Positions 1-8,517 of a stretch of 64,000 nt of DNA are shown here, one piece after another. Positions within the stretch are counted from its first letter, which is position 1. Each line of letters begins with the position of its first letter. Below the pieces are notes generated by a model. It was not told the origin of the DNA and searched no databases. It saw nothing but the letters and a program-made list of their open reading frames with translations. The position numbers and the translations under genes are program-made. The stretch is from Ruminococcaceae bacterium YRB3002 (GTDB lineage: Bacteria > Bacillota > Clostridia > Saccharofermentanales > Saccharofermentanaceae): the NCBI GenBank assembly GCA_900099715.1, contig FMTG01000004.1, forward strand, positions 62,001-126,000, given 5' to 3'.

Positions 1-2
1 TC

Positions 3-908
3 ATCGCAACGATCATCGTAATGGCATCCATCTTCGCCATGATACCTGCCGGCTCAGTATTTGCAGCAGGCTATACCGGCTGGAAGCTGGATGACAGCGG
101 CAACTACCGCTATTATGTGAACGACGTTATGCAGACAGGTTGGATCCAGAGCAAGCAGACAAAGAAATGGTACTACTGTGATCCTAATAACGATGGCATC
201 ATGATCACTGATAATTATTATTCAGAAGGAAGCGAAAGTAACTGGAAGCTTTACTACTTCGACAAGACAGGTGCTATGGTAACAAACTGCTGGAAAATTG
301 TAGACAGCGGGTCATACGCTGGGAAAACGATCAATCTGTATACCTACTTTGGATCCAGTGGCGCTTGTGTCACCGGCTGGAAGAAGATCAGCGGCAAGTG
401 GTATTATTTCCACCCTGAAGAACCGATAGCATTATTCGGAGGTCCCTTCGAGATAAAAGGTACAACGTACGTCTTTGGTGATGACTGTGCTCTTATCGAG
501 AGGAAGGGATGGTACCACTGCACTTTATCAATGGTCTTTGGACCAGGCGATTACTGGTTCTACACGAACTCTGACGGCACTGCTGTAAAGGGCTGGAAGA
601 AGATCAGCGGCAAGTGGTATTATTTTAACCCTGACCAGTACGGTGCAATGGTTACGGGAATAAGAAAGATCGGCAGTGAGACGTATGCTTTTGCTTCATC
701 AGGAGCTATGGCCGCTAACAAGTGGATCGAGATTGAAGAAAACACCTGGGCTTATGCTTCAGGCAGCGGAGCTTTCGTCAGAAGTGACTGGAAATACATC
801 AGCGGATACTGGTATTACTTCGATAACAGCGGCATCATGGTAACTGATACTGTCATTGACGGTTGGGTTATCGATGAGAATGGTCACTATGTCGGCAAAG
901 CCGAATAA
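3..908 (+). CDS. Secreted protein with choline-binding-type wall repeats, 5' end cut by window
   Basis: The reading frame is open back to the first base of the window, and the first visible residues (IATIIVMASIFAMIPAG, then SVFAAG) look like the end of a signal peptide. The true start therefore lies upstream, and the ATG at 21 is internal. The mature protein is a string of aromatic and glycine-rich repeats such as GWKKISGKWYYF and SGYWYYFDNSGIMVTD, the CW_binding_1 (choline or glucan binding) type that anchors proteins non-covalently to wall polymers or glucans. No catalytic domain is visible. It is a paralogue of the next gene, with the same order of repeats and a matching interruption (YWFYTNSDGT versus YWWYVNSNGT). 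The ligand is unknown; binding to wall or plant polysaccharide is inferred. Confidence 0.85.
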   Translation: MATIIVMASIFAMIPAGSVFAAGYTGWKLDDSGNYRYYVNDVMQTGWIQSKQTKKWYYCDPNNDGIMITDNYYSEGSESNWKLYYFDKTGAMVTNCWKIVDSGSYAGKTINLYTYFGSSGACVTGWKKISGKWYYFHPEEPIALFGGPFEIKGTTYVFGDDCALIERKGWYHCTLSMVFGPGDYWFYTNSDGTAVKGWKKISGKWYYFNPDQYGAMVTGIRKIGSETYAFASSGAMAANKWIEIEENTWAYASGSGAFVRSDWKYISGYWYYFDNSGIMVTDTVIDGWVIDENGHYVGKAE

Positions 909-939
909 GGCATTTTAAATTGATACGTGAGGAATGAAA

Positions 940-1827
940 ATGATAAAGCTTAAGAAATTGATCGCAGCTGCACTCACATGTACCGCACTCTTCATGTGTG
1001 TTCCTTCGACAGCTGCATTTGCTGCAAAGTACAACGGCTGGGAACAGACTGACGGCAAATGGTATTTCTATAAGAACGGAGAGGCTCAGACAGGCTGGGT
1101 CCAGGATGGTTCCAAGTGGTATTACATGGATCCCGAGACAAAGGAAATGTATACCAACCGCACGTTGTACGCTGAGAATTCCGACAGATGTTATTATTTC
1201 GGAAGCGACGGAGCCATGGTGCGCAATAAGTGGGTCCTCCACGACAACGACATCCCGTTCTACCGCTACTATGAATCCAGCGGCCTCTGTGCCACAGGCT
1301 GGAAGAAGGTCAGCGGCAAGTGGTATTACTTCATGCCGGAGAGTTACGATGGTTATTACTATGCTGTTCCATATGGACCTTTCCGGATCGGCAGCGAAGT
1401 CTACTTCTTCAAGCAGAGTGATCAGTCACTTGTGTCCAGGAAAGGATGGTATTCGGTCAAAGTCTATGACGGCACTTACTGGTGGTATGTTAACTCCAAC
1501 GGCACCTGCTGCAGCGGATGGAAAAAGATCAGCGGTAAATGGTATTACTTTGCACCCAAAAGCGACGGCTGCGTAATGACCACCGGGAAGCTGACCATTG
1601 ACGACAAGATGTACTATTTCACCGGGTCCGGTACACTCGTCATGAACAACTGGGTACAGAATAAAGGCAAATGGTATTATGCATCAGGCGATGGTTCACT
1701 TCTGGTATCCCAGTGGAAATACACCGGCGGATACTGGTACTACTTTGGAAATGACGGAGCAATGATGCATGACTGCACCACGCCGGATAATTACCAGCTG
1801 GATTCGGACGGACATATAATAAAATAA
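940..1827 (+). CDS. Secreted protein with choline-binding-type wall repeats
   Basis: A signal peptide (MIKLKKLIAAALTCTALFM, with a likely cut after AAFAA) is followed only by CW_binding_1-type repeats: GWEQTDGKWYFYKNGE, GWKKVSGKWYYF, GWKKISGKWYYF, GYWYYFGNDGAMM. There is no enzyme domain, so a surface-binding or adhesive role is likely. The ATG at 934 touches the ribosome site GTGAGGA directly, whereas the ATG at 940 sits 7 bases after AGG, so 940 is preferred. It lies 31 bases after the upstream paralogue, so the two probably form one transcript and arose by tandem duplication. The gene ends at a strong terminator shared with the convergent cellulase. Confidence 0.85.
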   Translation: MIKLKKLIAAALTCTALFMCVPSTAAFAAKYNGWEQTDGKWYFYKNGEAQTGWVQDGSKWYYMDPETKEMYTNRTLYAENSDRCYYFGSDGAMVRNKWVLHDNDIPFYRYYESSGLCATGWKKVSGKWYYFMPESYDGYYYAVPYGPFRIGSEVYFFKQSDQSLVSRKGWYSVKVYDGTYWWYVNSNGTCCSGWKKISGKWYYFAPKSDGCVMTTGKLTIDDKMYYFTGSGTLVMNNWVQNKGKWYYASGDGSLLVSQWKYTGGYWYYFGNDGAMMHDCTTPDNYQLDSDGHIIK

Positions 1828-1860
1828 AACGCTCCGACCGGTAATCTCAATTAAGAGTCA

Positions 1861-1897
1861 AAAACCTGAAAAGGAACACGTCCCCTTTTCAGGTTTT
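1861..1897. terminator. Bidirectional terminator between convergent wall-repeat genes
   Basis: A perfect 14-bp stem (AAAACCTGAAAAGG with CCTTTTCAGGTTTT) with a 9-base loop is followed by TTTTTCTTTT on the plus strand and has an A-run on the other side, so it can end both convergent genes. The core (CTGAAAAGG..ACACGTCC..CCTTTTCAG) is almost identical to the hairpin at 13567-13593. It is therefore a domesticated member of the dispersed GGGGACG repeat family of this window. Confidence 0.85.
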
Positions 1898-1901
1898 TCT
1901 T

Positions 1902-3851
1902 TTACGCTACCCAGATTCCGCTGCCGTTGAACGTGTATCTCGTTCCGCCTATCTCGATGGTATCAGATGTCACCATTACACCGTCTTCACCGAGGTAATA
2001 CCACTTTCCTCCGGACTTCAGCCACGCACTTCTGTATTCAGCACCGCTGCCGGCGAAGTAATGCCACTGACCGTCGACTTTCTGCCAGCCGGTAAGCATA
2101 GCACCGGACGAAGCGAACAGATAGTTTATGCCTCCGACATCCTGATATCCGGTCAGCATGATTCCGTTCTCATCAAAGTAATACCATTTGCGGCTGATCT
2201 GCTTCCATGCGGACGTTACTGCACCGTTGGAAGTAAAGTACATATACGAACCGTCAACAAGGAGCCATCCGGTCTTGAGAGCACCACTGGAAGCAAACCA
2301 GTAATTTACACCTTTTATTTCCTGAATGCCGGTCGCCATGACACCATTCTCATCGAAGTAATACCAGACGCCACTTATCTTGCGCCATGCGGAAACAACA
2401 GCGCCATTGGATGTAAAGTAGTAATACTCTCCATTGATCTTTTTCCAGCCGGTGAACAGCGAGCCTGAAGGATTAAAGAAAAACAGACTGCCTTTGATCG
2501 ACGTGAGCCCTGTAGCCATATAGCCATCTTCACCGAAGTAATACCACACGCCACCTATCTTCTCCCAGGAAGAAACGATCTTTGATCCGCCTTTAATGTA
2601 GAACCAGCCGTTGGCATCGCTGTTCCATCCTCCGTTTACCATGGGCTCGGGCGGCTCCGGAGCCTCTGCGCTCTCTGTTGAATACGGAGCTGCTGCATTA
2701 ACGATCGCTGATGAGATCCCCGTCTTCCACTTCAGACTGCTGCGGTTGAAGATACAGTACTCCCCTTCACCGCTTGTCTTGTACTTGCCGTTATCCCACA
2801 GAAAGCACTTGATCCCGCGGCTGCCTGCAGCCTTGATAAAATAAGAAGCATACAGTGCGATCTGATCATCATTGCCCTTGTACTCGGCACCATATTCGCC
2901 AATGATGACCGGGACTCCCCTGTTATCTGAGAACGATTTAAGCCTCTTCATAATGGTATCGATCTCGCTCTTGTCACTGCTGGAGAAATTCTTATGAACC
3001 GATGTCCAGGTAACCGTCGAAGAAGTACCGGTAAAAGCCCACGGATCGTAGCAGTGAACTTCGCAGATAAGATGCCCCGACACGCTGTCCGAGGGAATTG
3101 CAAAGTTATCAAGTGCAGCCTGATATATCGAGGCAACATATGTATTCACGATAAGATTGCGGTTTGCATTGTTGCCGCCCGTGGAACGGACTGTATCAAC
3201 GAACAGCTGTGCATAACTGTTGACGGCACTGTATGATGCAGAGCTTGAAGGCGTATTCCAGCTGTTGTTCTTATCCAGCATCTCGTTGTAGCCTTCAAAC
3301 AGCAGGTGGTCACCATAATCCTTGAACTCATTGGCGATCGACTTCCAAAGCCCTGCAAACTTTGCCTTTGTAGAGGAATAAACAGAATTATCAGCCTTTA
3401 TCCAGGAGACCTTATCACCGCCGGTTTCTCCCGTATCGTGATGAACGTTAAGGATTACATAAAGACCGTCGTTATAACAGTAATTTACTACTTCACGGAC
3501 TCTGGCCATCCAGGAGGAATCCACATTTCCATTGGAATCGATATGCTGGGCCCATGTGACCGGGATCCTGATGGCATTAAAGCCCTGCGCCTTGACGCTG
3601 TCTATCATAGCCTTGGTAGTCTTGGGGTTGCCCCAGGCTGTCTCGTATGCTGCTGCTCCTCCTGAGGAACTGATCCACGAGCCATAGGAGTCAAGTGTAT
3701 TGCCCAGGTTCCAGCCTGCACCGATGGCATCAACTGTTTCTCTGGCCGTCTTGAATCCGCCTGCCGATACGTCAGCGTGCAGAAAAGGCAGTGCCGATAT
3801 GGCAATAACAGAAGCCAGCACCCCGCTTAGTATTCTCTCGCGCATCCTCAT
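1902..3851 (-). CDS. Secreted GH5 endoglucanase with C-terminal wall-binding repeats
   Basis: After a signal peptide (about 1-30) comes a glycoside hydrolase family 5 catalytic domain (about 35-390). It has WNLGNTLD (47-54), RIPVTW (95-100), the acid/base Asn-Glu pair in FEGYNEM (E190) and the nucleophile in IIGEYG (E319). An acidic-proline linker (AEAPEPPEP) leads to a string of CW_binding_1 repeats (about 406-649). The family hydrolyses beta-1,4-glucans such as cellulose, xyloglucan or mannan; the exact substrate cannot be told from sequence. The repeats probably hold the enzyme on the cell surface or on its polymer. The start has a GAGGAG site about 9 bases upstream. That site lies inside the end of the reverse transcriptase gene, which stops only 6 bases before, so the two are probably co-transcribed and translationally coupled. 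Confidence 0.92.
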   Translation of the reverse strand: MRMRERILSGVLASVIAISALPFLHADVSAGGFKTARETVDAIGAGWNLGNTLDSYGSWISSSGGAAAYETAWGNPKTTKAMIDSVKAQGFNAIRIPVTWAQHIDSNGNVDSSWMARVREVVNYCYNDGLYVILNVHHDTGETGGDKVSWIKADNSVYSSTKAKFAGLWKSIANEFKDYGDHLLFEGYNEMLDKNNSWNTPSSSASYSAVNSYAQLFVDTVRSTGGNNANRNLIVNTYVASIYQAALDNFAIPSDSVSGHLICEVHCYDPWAFTGTSSTVTWTSVHKNFSSSDKSEIDTIMKRLKSFSDNRGVPVIIGEYGAEYKGNDDQIALYASYFIKAAGSRGIKCFLWDNGKYKTSGEGEYCIFNRSSLKWKTGISSAIVNAAAPYSTESAEAPEPPEPMVNGGWNSDANGWFYIKGGSKIVSSWEKIGGVWYYFGEDGYMATGLTSIKGSLFFFNPSGSLFTGWKKINGEYYYFTSNGAVVSAWRKISGVWYYFDENGVMATGIQEIKGVNYWFASSGALKTGWLLVDGSYMYFTSNGAVTSAWKQISRKWYYFDENGIMLTGYQDVGGINYLFASSGAMLTGWQKVDGQWHYFAGSGAEYRSAWLKSGGKWYYLGEDGVMVTSDTIEIGGTRYTFNGSGIWVA

Positions 3852-3857
3852 ATATAA

Positions 3858-5066
3858 CTACTCCTCACTGTCTTCGTAAAAACTGTGCACCAGGCTTCGA
3901 AGTCCCAGTGCTTTCATATCTTCATACCCGATCCTGAACCGGGCCTTATTGTGCTTTCCGCTCATGAGATATCTTACACAGTCCTGTGCATAATGGTCAA
4001 TAACCCGCAGGCTCTTATCCGTATTGATCACGGGGAAATACCATTTACTCCAGGTCAGTTCGTTATCTGGAGTCTCTTCGTCCGCCTCATAGAGTTTGCT
4101 GTTGAACACCCTGATAAATGCTGCCGCAGCACGTTCTGAAGGCTTGTCTTTACGTGCCGACCAGCGGCTGAGGGCGCGTGCTTTGCGGCGCATTTTCGCC
4201 TTGATCTTGGTGACGGAAGCGGGGGCGATATCGACCACTCCCCGGCAATATGAGAACCCGAGAAATACCCATCCGTCCTCCGGCGCGAAAAACTCCTCCT
4301 TATCAGGATTCACGCTCAATCCCCTCGAGGCAAGATACTCCCGGATATGGTCAACGTATGTGTCCAGCTGTTCACGTGTCTGCGCGAATACTATAATGTC
4401 ATCGGAATATCTGGCATAAGGTATTCCGGTATCGCAGAAAAACTGATCAAGCCCTCTGAGGTACAGGTTGGCATAGAAACATGCCTGAGGTGTTCCCGCC
4501 ATGATACCTTTGGATTCCTCAAGGAGTGTTCCCCTGTCCAGTACAAACGGCTCTTTAAGAAGCCGTGACAGAAGATCGAACAGCGGTCTGTCATCAGCCA
4601 GTACATCCTCCAGTTCGGGCAGAAGACGCTCTACCGGTATCGAATTGAAGTAATTCGAGATATCCACCTTATAGGCATGCATACCGTCTATGCCGGGTGT
4701 CTTTACAATAGTTCTGACGGCATCCTTTACGGTATGATGAGGTCTGAATGAATACAGACACGGACAGAAGAGATTGTCATATCTGCGCAGTATGAGATAT
4801 GTCAGGAACTTCAGAACTATGTTCTCATCAGACGGGTAAGTATATACAACCCTGCTCTTGCGTGAGCTCATCTTGCTGATCACTGCCCGCCTCGGCAGCG
4901 GGAGATCCTCTCCCTCACTTATCCGCGACCAGACATCATGATATCTCCCGCTGTCGATAAACTCGCGGAGAATAACTGCAAACTTCCTGTTCGCAGTGAG
5001 GGATGTCTTATACGCGTAGTATTTCTCCCATTCACGTCTGTCATCGATCAGATCAATAAGTGACAT
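3858..5066 (-). CDS. Reverse transcriptase of unassigned bacterial group
   Basis: A 402-aa reverse transcriptase. Visible motifs are a fingers region YSFRPHHTVKDAV (105-117), the first catalytic Asp in KVDISNYF (D135), the motif GTPQACFYANLYL (191-203), the active site YARYSDD (YSDD, 220-223), and the primer-grip-like GWVFLGFSY (265-273). A basic thumb-like region follows (about 285-305), then an uncharacterised C-terminal part. There is no maturase/HNH endonuclease as in group II introns, no Cas1 fusion, and no LGxxxSQ-type motif of diversity-generating retroelements. The NAxxH and VTG motifs of classical retrons are not seen. The frame stays open to an ATG at 5153, but that ATG lies inside the structured leader. 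The ATG at 5066 follows GGCAGGCTGATT and gives the expected N-terminus. Biological role unknown; template and product are unknown. Confidence 0.88.
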   Translation of the reverse strand: MSLIDLIDDRREWEKYYAYKTSLTANRKFAVILREFIDSGRYHDVWSRISEGEDLPLPRRAVISKMSSRKSRVVYTYPSDENIVLKFLTYLILRRYDNLFCPCLYSFRPHHTVKDAVRTIVKTPGIDGMHAYKVDISNYFNSIPVERLLPELEDVLADDRPLFDLLSRLLKEPFVLDRGTLLEESKGIMAGTPQACFYANLYLRGLDQFFCDTGIPYARYSDDIIVFAQTREQLDTYVDHIREYLASRGLSVNPDKEEFFAPEDGWVFLGFSYCRGVVDIAPASVTKIKAKMRRKARALSRWSARKDKPSERAAAAFIRVFNSKLYEADEETPDNELTWSKWYFPVINTDKSLRVIDHYAQDCVRYLMSGKHNKARFRIGYEDMKALGLRSLVHSFYEDSEE

Positions 5067-5094
5067 AATCAGCCTGCCGGTCCACATAATAAAA

Positions 5095-5233
5095 ACAGAA
5101 AGAGAAAACATTAAATTCCATTCACTATGAATGGAATGTACCAGACCGTACATGGACCGGCTGCCTGCGAAGCACTGTTAACAGTCCATGCCGGGTCCGC
5201 CACAGGCGCCCCGTTGGAGCATTCTCTTTCTGT
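5095..5233 (-). ncRNA. Candidate structured RNA upstream of the reverse transcriptase
   Basis: Read on the minus strand this segment is closed by a perfect 12-bp inverted repeat: ACAGAAAGAGAA (5233-5222) pairs with TTCTCTTTCTGT (5106-5095). Inside are a perfect 10-bp hairpin (5137-5115, 3-base loop), a GGACCCGGC/GCCGGTCC stem (5198-5153) and a self-complementary ACTGTTAACAGT (5185-5174). The layout resembles the a1/a2-flanked msr-msd RNA of retrons or the template RNA of DRT systems: it begins 10 bases after the upstream stop codon and ends 28 bases before the RT start. The strand GCCGGTCCA (5161-5153) can pair either with GGACCCGGC inside the element or with TGGACCGGC (5084-5076) next to the RT start, which suggests a switch. 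That it is an RNA template is inference; a translational control leader is the main alternative. Confidence 0.45.
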
Positions 5234-5242
5234 CGCCTGATA

Positions 5243-6934
5243 TTATATTATACTGCGGTAGTATTCTTCAAGTTTTGGTCTTGCGGCCTCATAATATGGC
5301 TGCAGGGACTTGTCAAACTGCGTTCCGAATCCGTCCATAATGATCGCGTCCGCCTTGTCGAAGGGCATGCTGTCCTTATAGCAGCGCTTGCTGACAAGAG
5401 CATCATAAACATCTGCGATTGCCATGATGCGCGCCTCTAGGGGTATCTGTTCGCCTTTCAGCCCCTCAGGATATCCGGAGCCGTCCCAGCGCTCATGATG
5501 GTAATGGGCCACGTTCTCGGCGATAAACTGGAATGCAATATCGTCCGTACCTTTGAGGATCTCGTGAACGATCCTGGCACCCTCTCCCGCATGTTTCTTC
5601 ATCTCGGCGTACTGCCGGTCATTATATCTGCCCTCGAAGCGAAGAACAGCATCATCGACTGCTATCTTACCAAGGTCATGCATTGGAGCGGCCTTTATGA
5701 TATTTCTGCAGAACTCATCAGAAAGACCTTCAAAACCCATTCTCTTCATCGCATCGATGAGTATCCTCACACATTCGCTTGTACGCCTGATGTGACCGCC
5801 GGTGGAGTTGTCTCTTGACTCAACCATAGTTGCCATGCTCATGATCAGATTATCGTGCATCTCAACGATGTGCTGTGTCTTCTTCTGAACTTCCTCCTCC
5901 AGCTGCTCATTAAAGCCCTTGAGCATCGCCAGATACTTCTGGTCACTGGTATCATCTGTTATCAGAAGCTGGTATCCCGCTCTTGACTTGCCTACGATCA
6001 GGTGATTGATATCGATAAGATATATCTTCCCGCCTGCTGTATAGTGAAGCTTATCATTCCCGTTATCCTTCTCGAAAGCCTCTATCCACCCCACAACAGT
6101 CTCTCCCATCTCAGTATTCTTCCTGATGGGGGTATCAACTGTCAGATCCTTCAGGAACGGAAGCATCGCCTCTGCTGTGTCATTGCTCCCGAGATATCTC
6201 AGGTTGGAATCAAACGAGGCAAATCCGGTATTTCCTTTCTCGACGATGGCATCGATGGCAGAATCCGTAACATCATACAGTCTGATCCTGTATGCGATAA
6301 GAAGGAATACCACCATGGCAATGTTATATGTGAGAGGCACCAGCTCAACTTTGGCACCGATGAACTTGCTGATAACGTATGAAATCATAGTCAGCGTCTC
6401 GGGAAGGAAAAGCATCATGATTATCTTGTGTGATATATCTTTCCTGATAAAGAAGCTGTACACGAGTGCTCCGATCCCGAGAAGGAAGTAGATCGCGATA
6501 AAGATATAGAACACAGTGTGCATGGGACCATATGACTTCTGGAGCATCACATAACCATTGGTCACATCACGGCTGACGGATGTGTAGAACCATCTGGTAT
6601 ATCCGATGCTGAGAACCGATCCGTAGGAAACCAGGCCCGACAATATTATCATCACCCTGATCACACTATGCATCCTAAGTTTACAGAGGCCAAATATCGT
6701 CAGCGTGACAAACAGCGGCAGAAAGCATCCGCCCAGATATATTATCTTATTGCCTACCAGAGCTTCCTGAATATTCGATGCCCTGCTGAGAAAGCAGTAT
6801 CCCAGATCGGCGATGGGTATCATAACAAAAACCATCGTCAGGTTGACATCAAAGTGCTTGTGCCATATATATGCATATATCAGCAGCAGCAGCAGCGATA
6901 TCGCGAAATTAATGTCATAAAACAGTGTTGCCAT
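5243..6934 (-). CDS. Membrane HD-GYP cyclic-di-GMP phosphodiesterase
   Basis: The N-terminal half (about 8-220) has seven or more hydrophobic helices, like the 7TM sensor module of some histidine kinases. A PAS-like region (about 225-335) and a short coiled coil (340-370) follow. The C-terminal HD-GYP domain has ESRDNSTGGH (372-381), MHDLGKIAV (HD pair 419-420), HYHHERWDGSGYPEGLKG (HH 479-480, GYP 487-489) and IADVYDAL. HD-GYP proteins hydrolyse cyclic-di-GMP, and all metal-site residues appear intact. The signal sensed by the membrane module is unknown. It begins 25 bases after the DUF4097 gene on the same strand, so it may be read through from the PadR operon. Together with the GGDEF protein at 20.3 kb it indicates an active c-di-GMP network. 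Confidence 0.9.
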   Translation of the reverse strand: MATLFYDINFAISLLLLLIYAYIWHKHFDVNLTMVFVMIPIADLGYCFLSRASNIQEALVGNKIIYLGGCFLPLFVTLTIFGLCKLRMHSVIRVMIILSGLVSYGSVLSIGYTRWFYTSVSRDVTNGYVMLQKSYGPMHTVFYIFIAIYFLLGIGALVYSFFIRKDISHKIIMMLFLPETLTMISYVISKFIGAKVELVPLTYNIAMVVFLLIAYRIRLYDVTDSAIDAIVEKGNTGFASFDSNLRYLGSNDTAEAMLPFLKDLTVDTPIRKNTEMGETVVGWIEAFEKDNGNDKLHYTAGGKIYLIDINHLIVGKSRAGYQLLITDDTSDQKYLAMLKGFNEQLEEEVQKKTQHIVEMHDNLIMSMATMVESRDNSTGGHIRRTSECVRILIDAMKRMGFEGLSDEFCRNIIKAAPMHDLGKIAVDDAVLRFEGRYNDRQYAEMKKHAGEGARIVHEILKGTDDIAFQFIAENVAHYHHERWDGSGYPEGLKGEQIPLEARIMAIADVYDALVSKRCYKDSMPFDKADAIIMDGFGTQFDKSLQPYYEAARPKLEEYYRSII

Positions 6935-6959
6935 CCGTGTTTATTCTATCACAAATACC

Positions 6960-7907
6960 TTATGCTGCCTCATCGAGCTCTACGTCTCCGCTGACCGTAT
7001 CGATTTTGATGAGAGGCTCGCCCTTGATGCTTGAAGGGAGCTCAACATCACCCGAAGTCGTATCGACATCATACTCATGAACGCCTGCAATGGTACCAGT
7101 GACGTCACCACTAGTGGTAGTGATGTCTGCCGTGTCTGTAACAAGCGTCCTAAGTCTTATGTCACCGCTTATGGTCTCTATCTTCGTATGACCGGACTCA
7201 ACATCAGTAAGTGAGACTTCTCCGGATATCGTGTCGATGTCGATCTTGTCGGAAACCTTGCAGCCGTTCATTGTGACGTTGCCGCTGGTGGTATCAACTT
7301 TGAGACCGGAAGCCTTAATATTTCTGATATCAAGTTCACCGCTGACCGATGCTATATTGGTGTTGCCGGTTGCAACACAGTACGACCAGACATCTCCACT
7401 CGTCGTCTCGATCGTTACATCATCGAAAGAATAATTCTCAGGGATCTTCACATCACCACTTATATTCGTGATATTAAGCTTGCCGAAGCTGTCCTCAGGC
7501 AGATAGATGACCGTCGGATGATCTTTGCTTTCTGTCATGATGCCGTCAATATCAATATGGAATGAGAAGCGTTTCCACCACGGTGAATCATCAGAGTATG
7601 TCTTGACAGAGATCTCCAGCGTATCGCCCTTGGTCTCTATCTGATGCATATAATTGTCAGCATCATAGTAATCGACCTTGATCTCGCCATTCTCTGAAGG
7701 TCTGATCTCAACATTCTCGGAGATCTCGTTTATGTTGAGATTCCTGATGTCCTCCGTTATGACCTCTTCCTTGTGCGTGTATTCAACTTTGCTGGTTGCT
7801 TTCTTCGCTGTGTTGCTCAATACTGCGAATCCTATCACCGTGAGGATGATACCCAGAAGGATCAGTGATCCTGCCGTTATAAGAATTACCTTTGTTACCT
7901 TACTCAT
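6960..7907 (-). CDS. DUF4097 beta-helix-like protein with one membrane anchor
   Basis: An N-terminal hydrophobic helix (about 5-30) anchors a long all-beta domain made of short repeats of the form TTSGDV, TISGEV, SVSGEL. This is the signature of the DUF4097 family (bacterial adhesin-like repeats). The start has AAAGGAGA 8 bases upstream and overlaps the end of the DUF1700 gene by 8 bases. In Firmicutes, DUF4097 proteins are usually found with PadR and DUF1700 genes, as here, and are linked to envelope or lipid-stress regulation, with function otherwise unknown. That the beta repeats face outside is inferred from the single N-terminal helix. Confidence 0.85.
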   Translation of the reverse strand: MSKVTKVILITAGSLILLGIILTVIGFAVLSNTAKKATSKVEYTHKEEVITEDIRNLNINEISENVEIRPSENGEIKVDYYDADNYMHQIETKGDTLEISVKTYSDDSPWWKRFSFHIDIDGIMTESKDHPTVIYLPEDSFGKLNITNISGDVKIPENYSFDDVTIETTSGDVWSYCVATGNTNIASVSGELDIRNIKASGLKVDTTSGNVTMNGCKVSDKIDIDTISGEVSLTDVESGHTKIETISGDIRLRTLVTDTADITTTSGDVTGTIAGVHEYDVDTTSGDVELPSSIKGEPLIKIDTVSGDVELDEAA

Positions 7908-8517
7908 TTGTTGTGTCTCCTTTTTTTCTGCTATTGATCACCTTAAGTTTTACCCATTTCCCAAACCTTCCGCAGAGTTCTACTATCCAGAGTGTCAGCG
8001 CCTTGGCAGGGATGAACAGCAATACTGCAAGACCCATGCAGAGGATCGCGATGCCGACCTGCAGGAGTGCCGCAGAACCGCCGCCCGCAACAAGAGCAAA
8101 TACTGATGCCACTGCAAGTACGATGCCGCCAAGACCCAGAGCCAGTATTACGATAAAGAATGTAAGGACAAGTGCAGCTATAACGATTATCAGTGACAGT
8201 ACGATAAGACCTGCCGCCAGAAGAAGTGAGAACCAGAGCGGAAATCCGAGGATCAGCAGCACGATCTCCCATACCCTGAAGCCTCTCTCCGGCTTTGCCT
8301 TGGCCTTGACCAGCTTCGGCAGAGGGGTATCCATAAGGATCTGTTCAGCAATCTCATCAGGCGTTCCGATAGCATCAACAGCTTCATCTTCTGTAAGTCC
8401 GTCTTCCATACGGTCTCTGATCGCTTCCTCGTAGAAATCAAGAGCCTTCTTTATATCCTCTTCAGGCAGACCCTTGAGCTTTTGCCTTACGGCTTCCAAA
8501 AAATCTTTTGTCTTCAT
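7900..8517 (-). CDS. DUF1700 (HAAS-domain) membrane protein
   Basis: The first ~75 residues form a soluble helical domain (LPEEDIKKALDFYEEAI, then GLTEDEAVDAIGTPDEIA) typical of DUF1700/HAAS, which pairs with PadR-like regulators. Several hydrophobic helices (about 85-185) follow. The GAGGTGG ribosome site lies in the end of padR, and the start ATG overlaps the padR stop (ATGA), so translation is coupled. Its place between a PadR repressor and a DUF4097 protein is the common arrangement of this family. The HAAS domain probably signals to or binds the regulator, which is inference from the family. Confidence 0.85.
   Translation of the reverse strand: MKTKDFLEAVRQKLKGLPEEDIKKALDFYEEAIRDRMEDGLTEDEAVDAIGTPDEIAEQILMDTPLPKLVKAKAKPERGFRVWEIVLLILGFPLWFSLLLAAGLIVLSLIIVIAALVLTFFIVILALGLGGIVLAVASVFALVAGGGSAALLQVGIAILCMGLAVLLFIPAKALTLWIVELCGRFGKWVKLKVINSRKKGDTTNE

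Noticed and set aside
868-1242. Minus-strand 124-aa open frame
   Set aside because: It lies opposite a convincing wall-repeat gene, has no ribosome site, and its composition is that of an antisense shadow.
3858-5066. Group II intron maturase
   Set aside because: No endonuclease domain and no intron RNA domain V-like sequence is visible near the gene. The RT also abuts normal genes on both sides.
1-5242. Diversity-generating retroelement with the wall-repeat genes as targets
   Set aside because: The RT lacks the DGR-type LGxxxSQ motif, no Avd-like gene is present, and I found no template/variable repeat pair with adenine-specific differences. The similarity among wall repeats is at protein-motif level.
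5067-5242. Classical retron
   Set aside because: The leader layout fits, but the RT does not show NAxxH or VTG motifs and the neighbour is a cellulase, not a known retron effector. I keep it as retron-like only.
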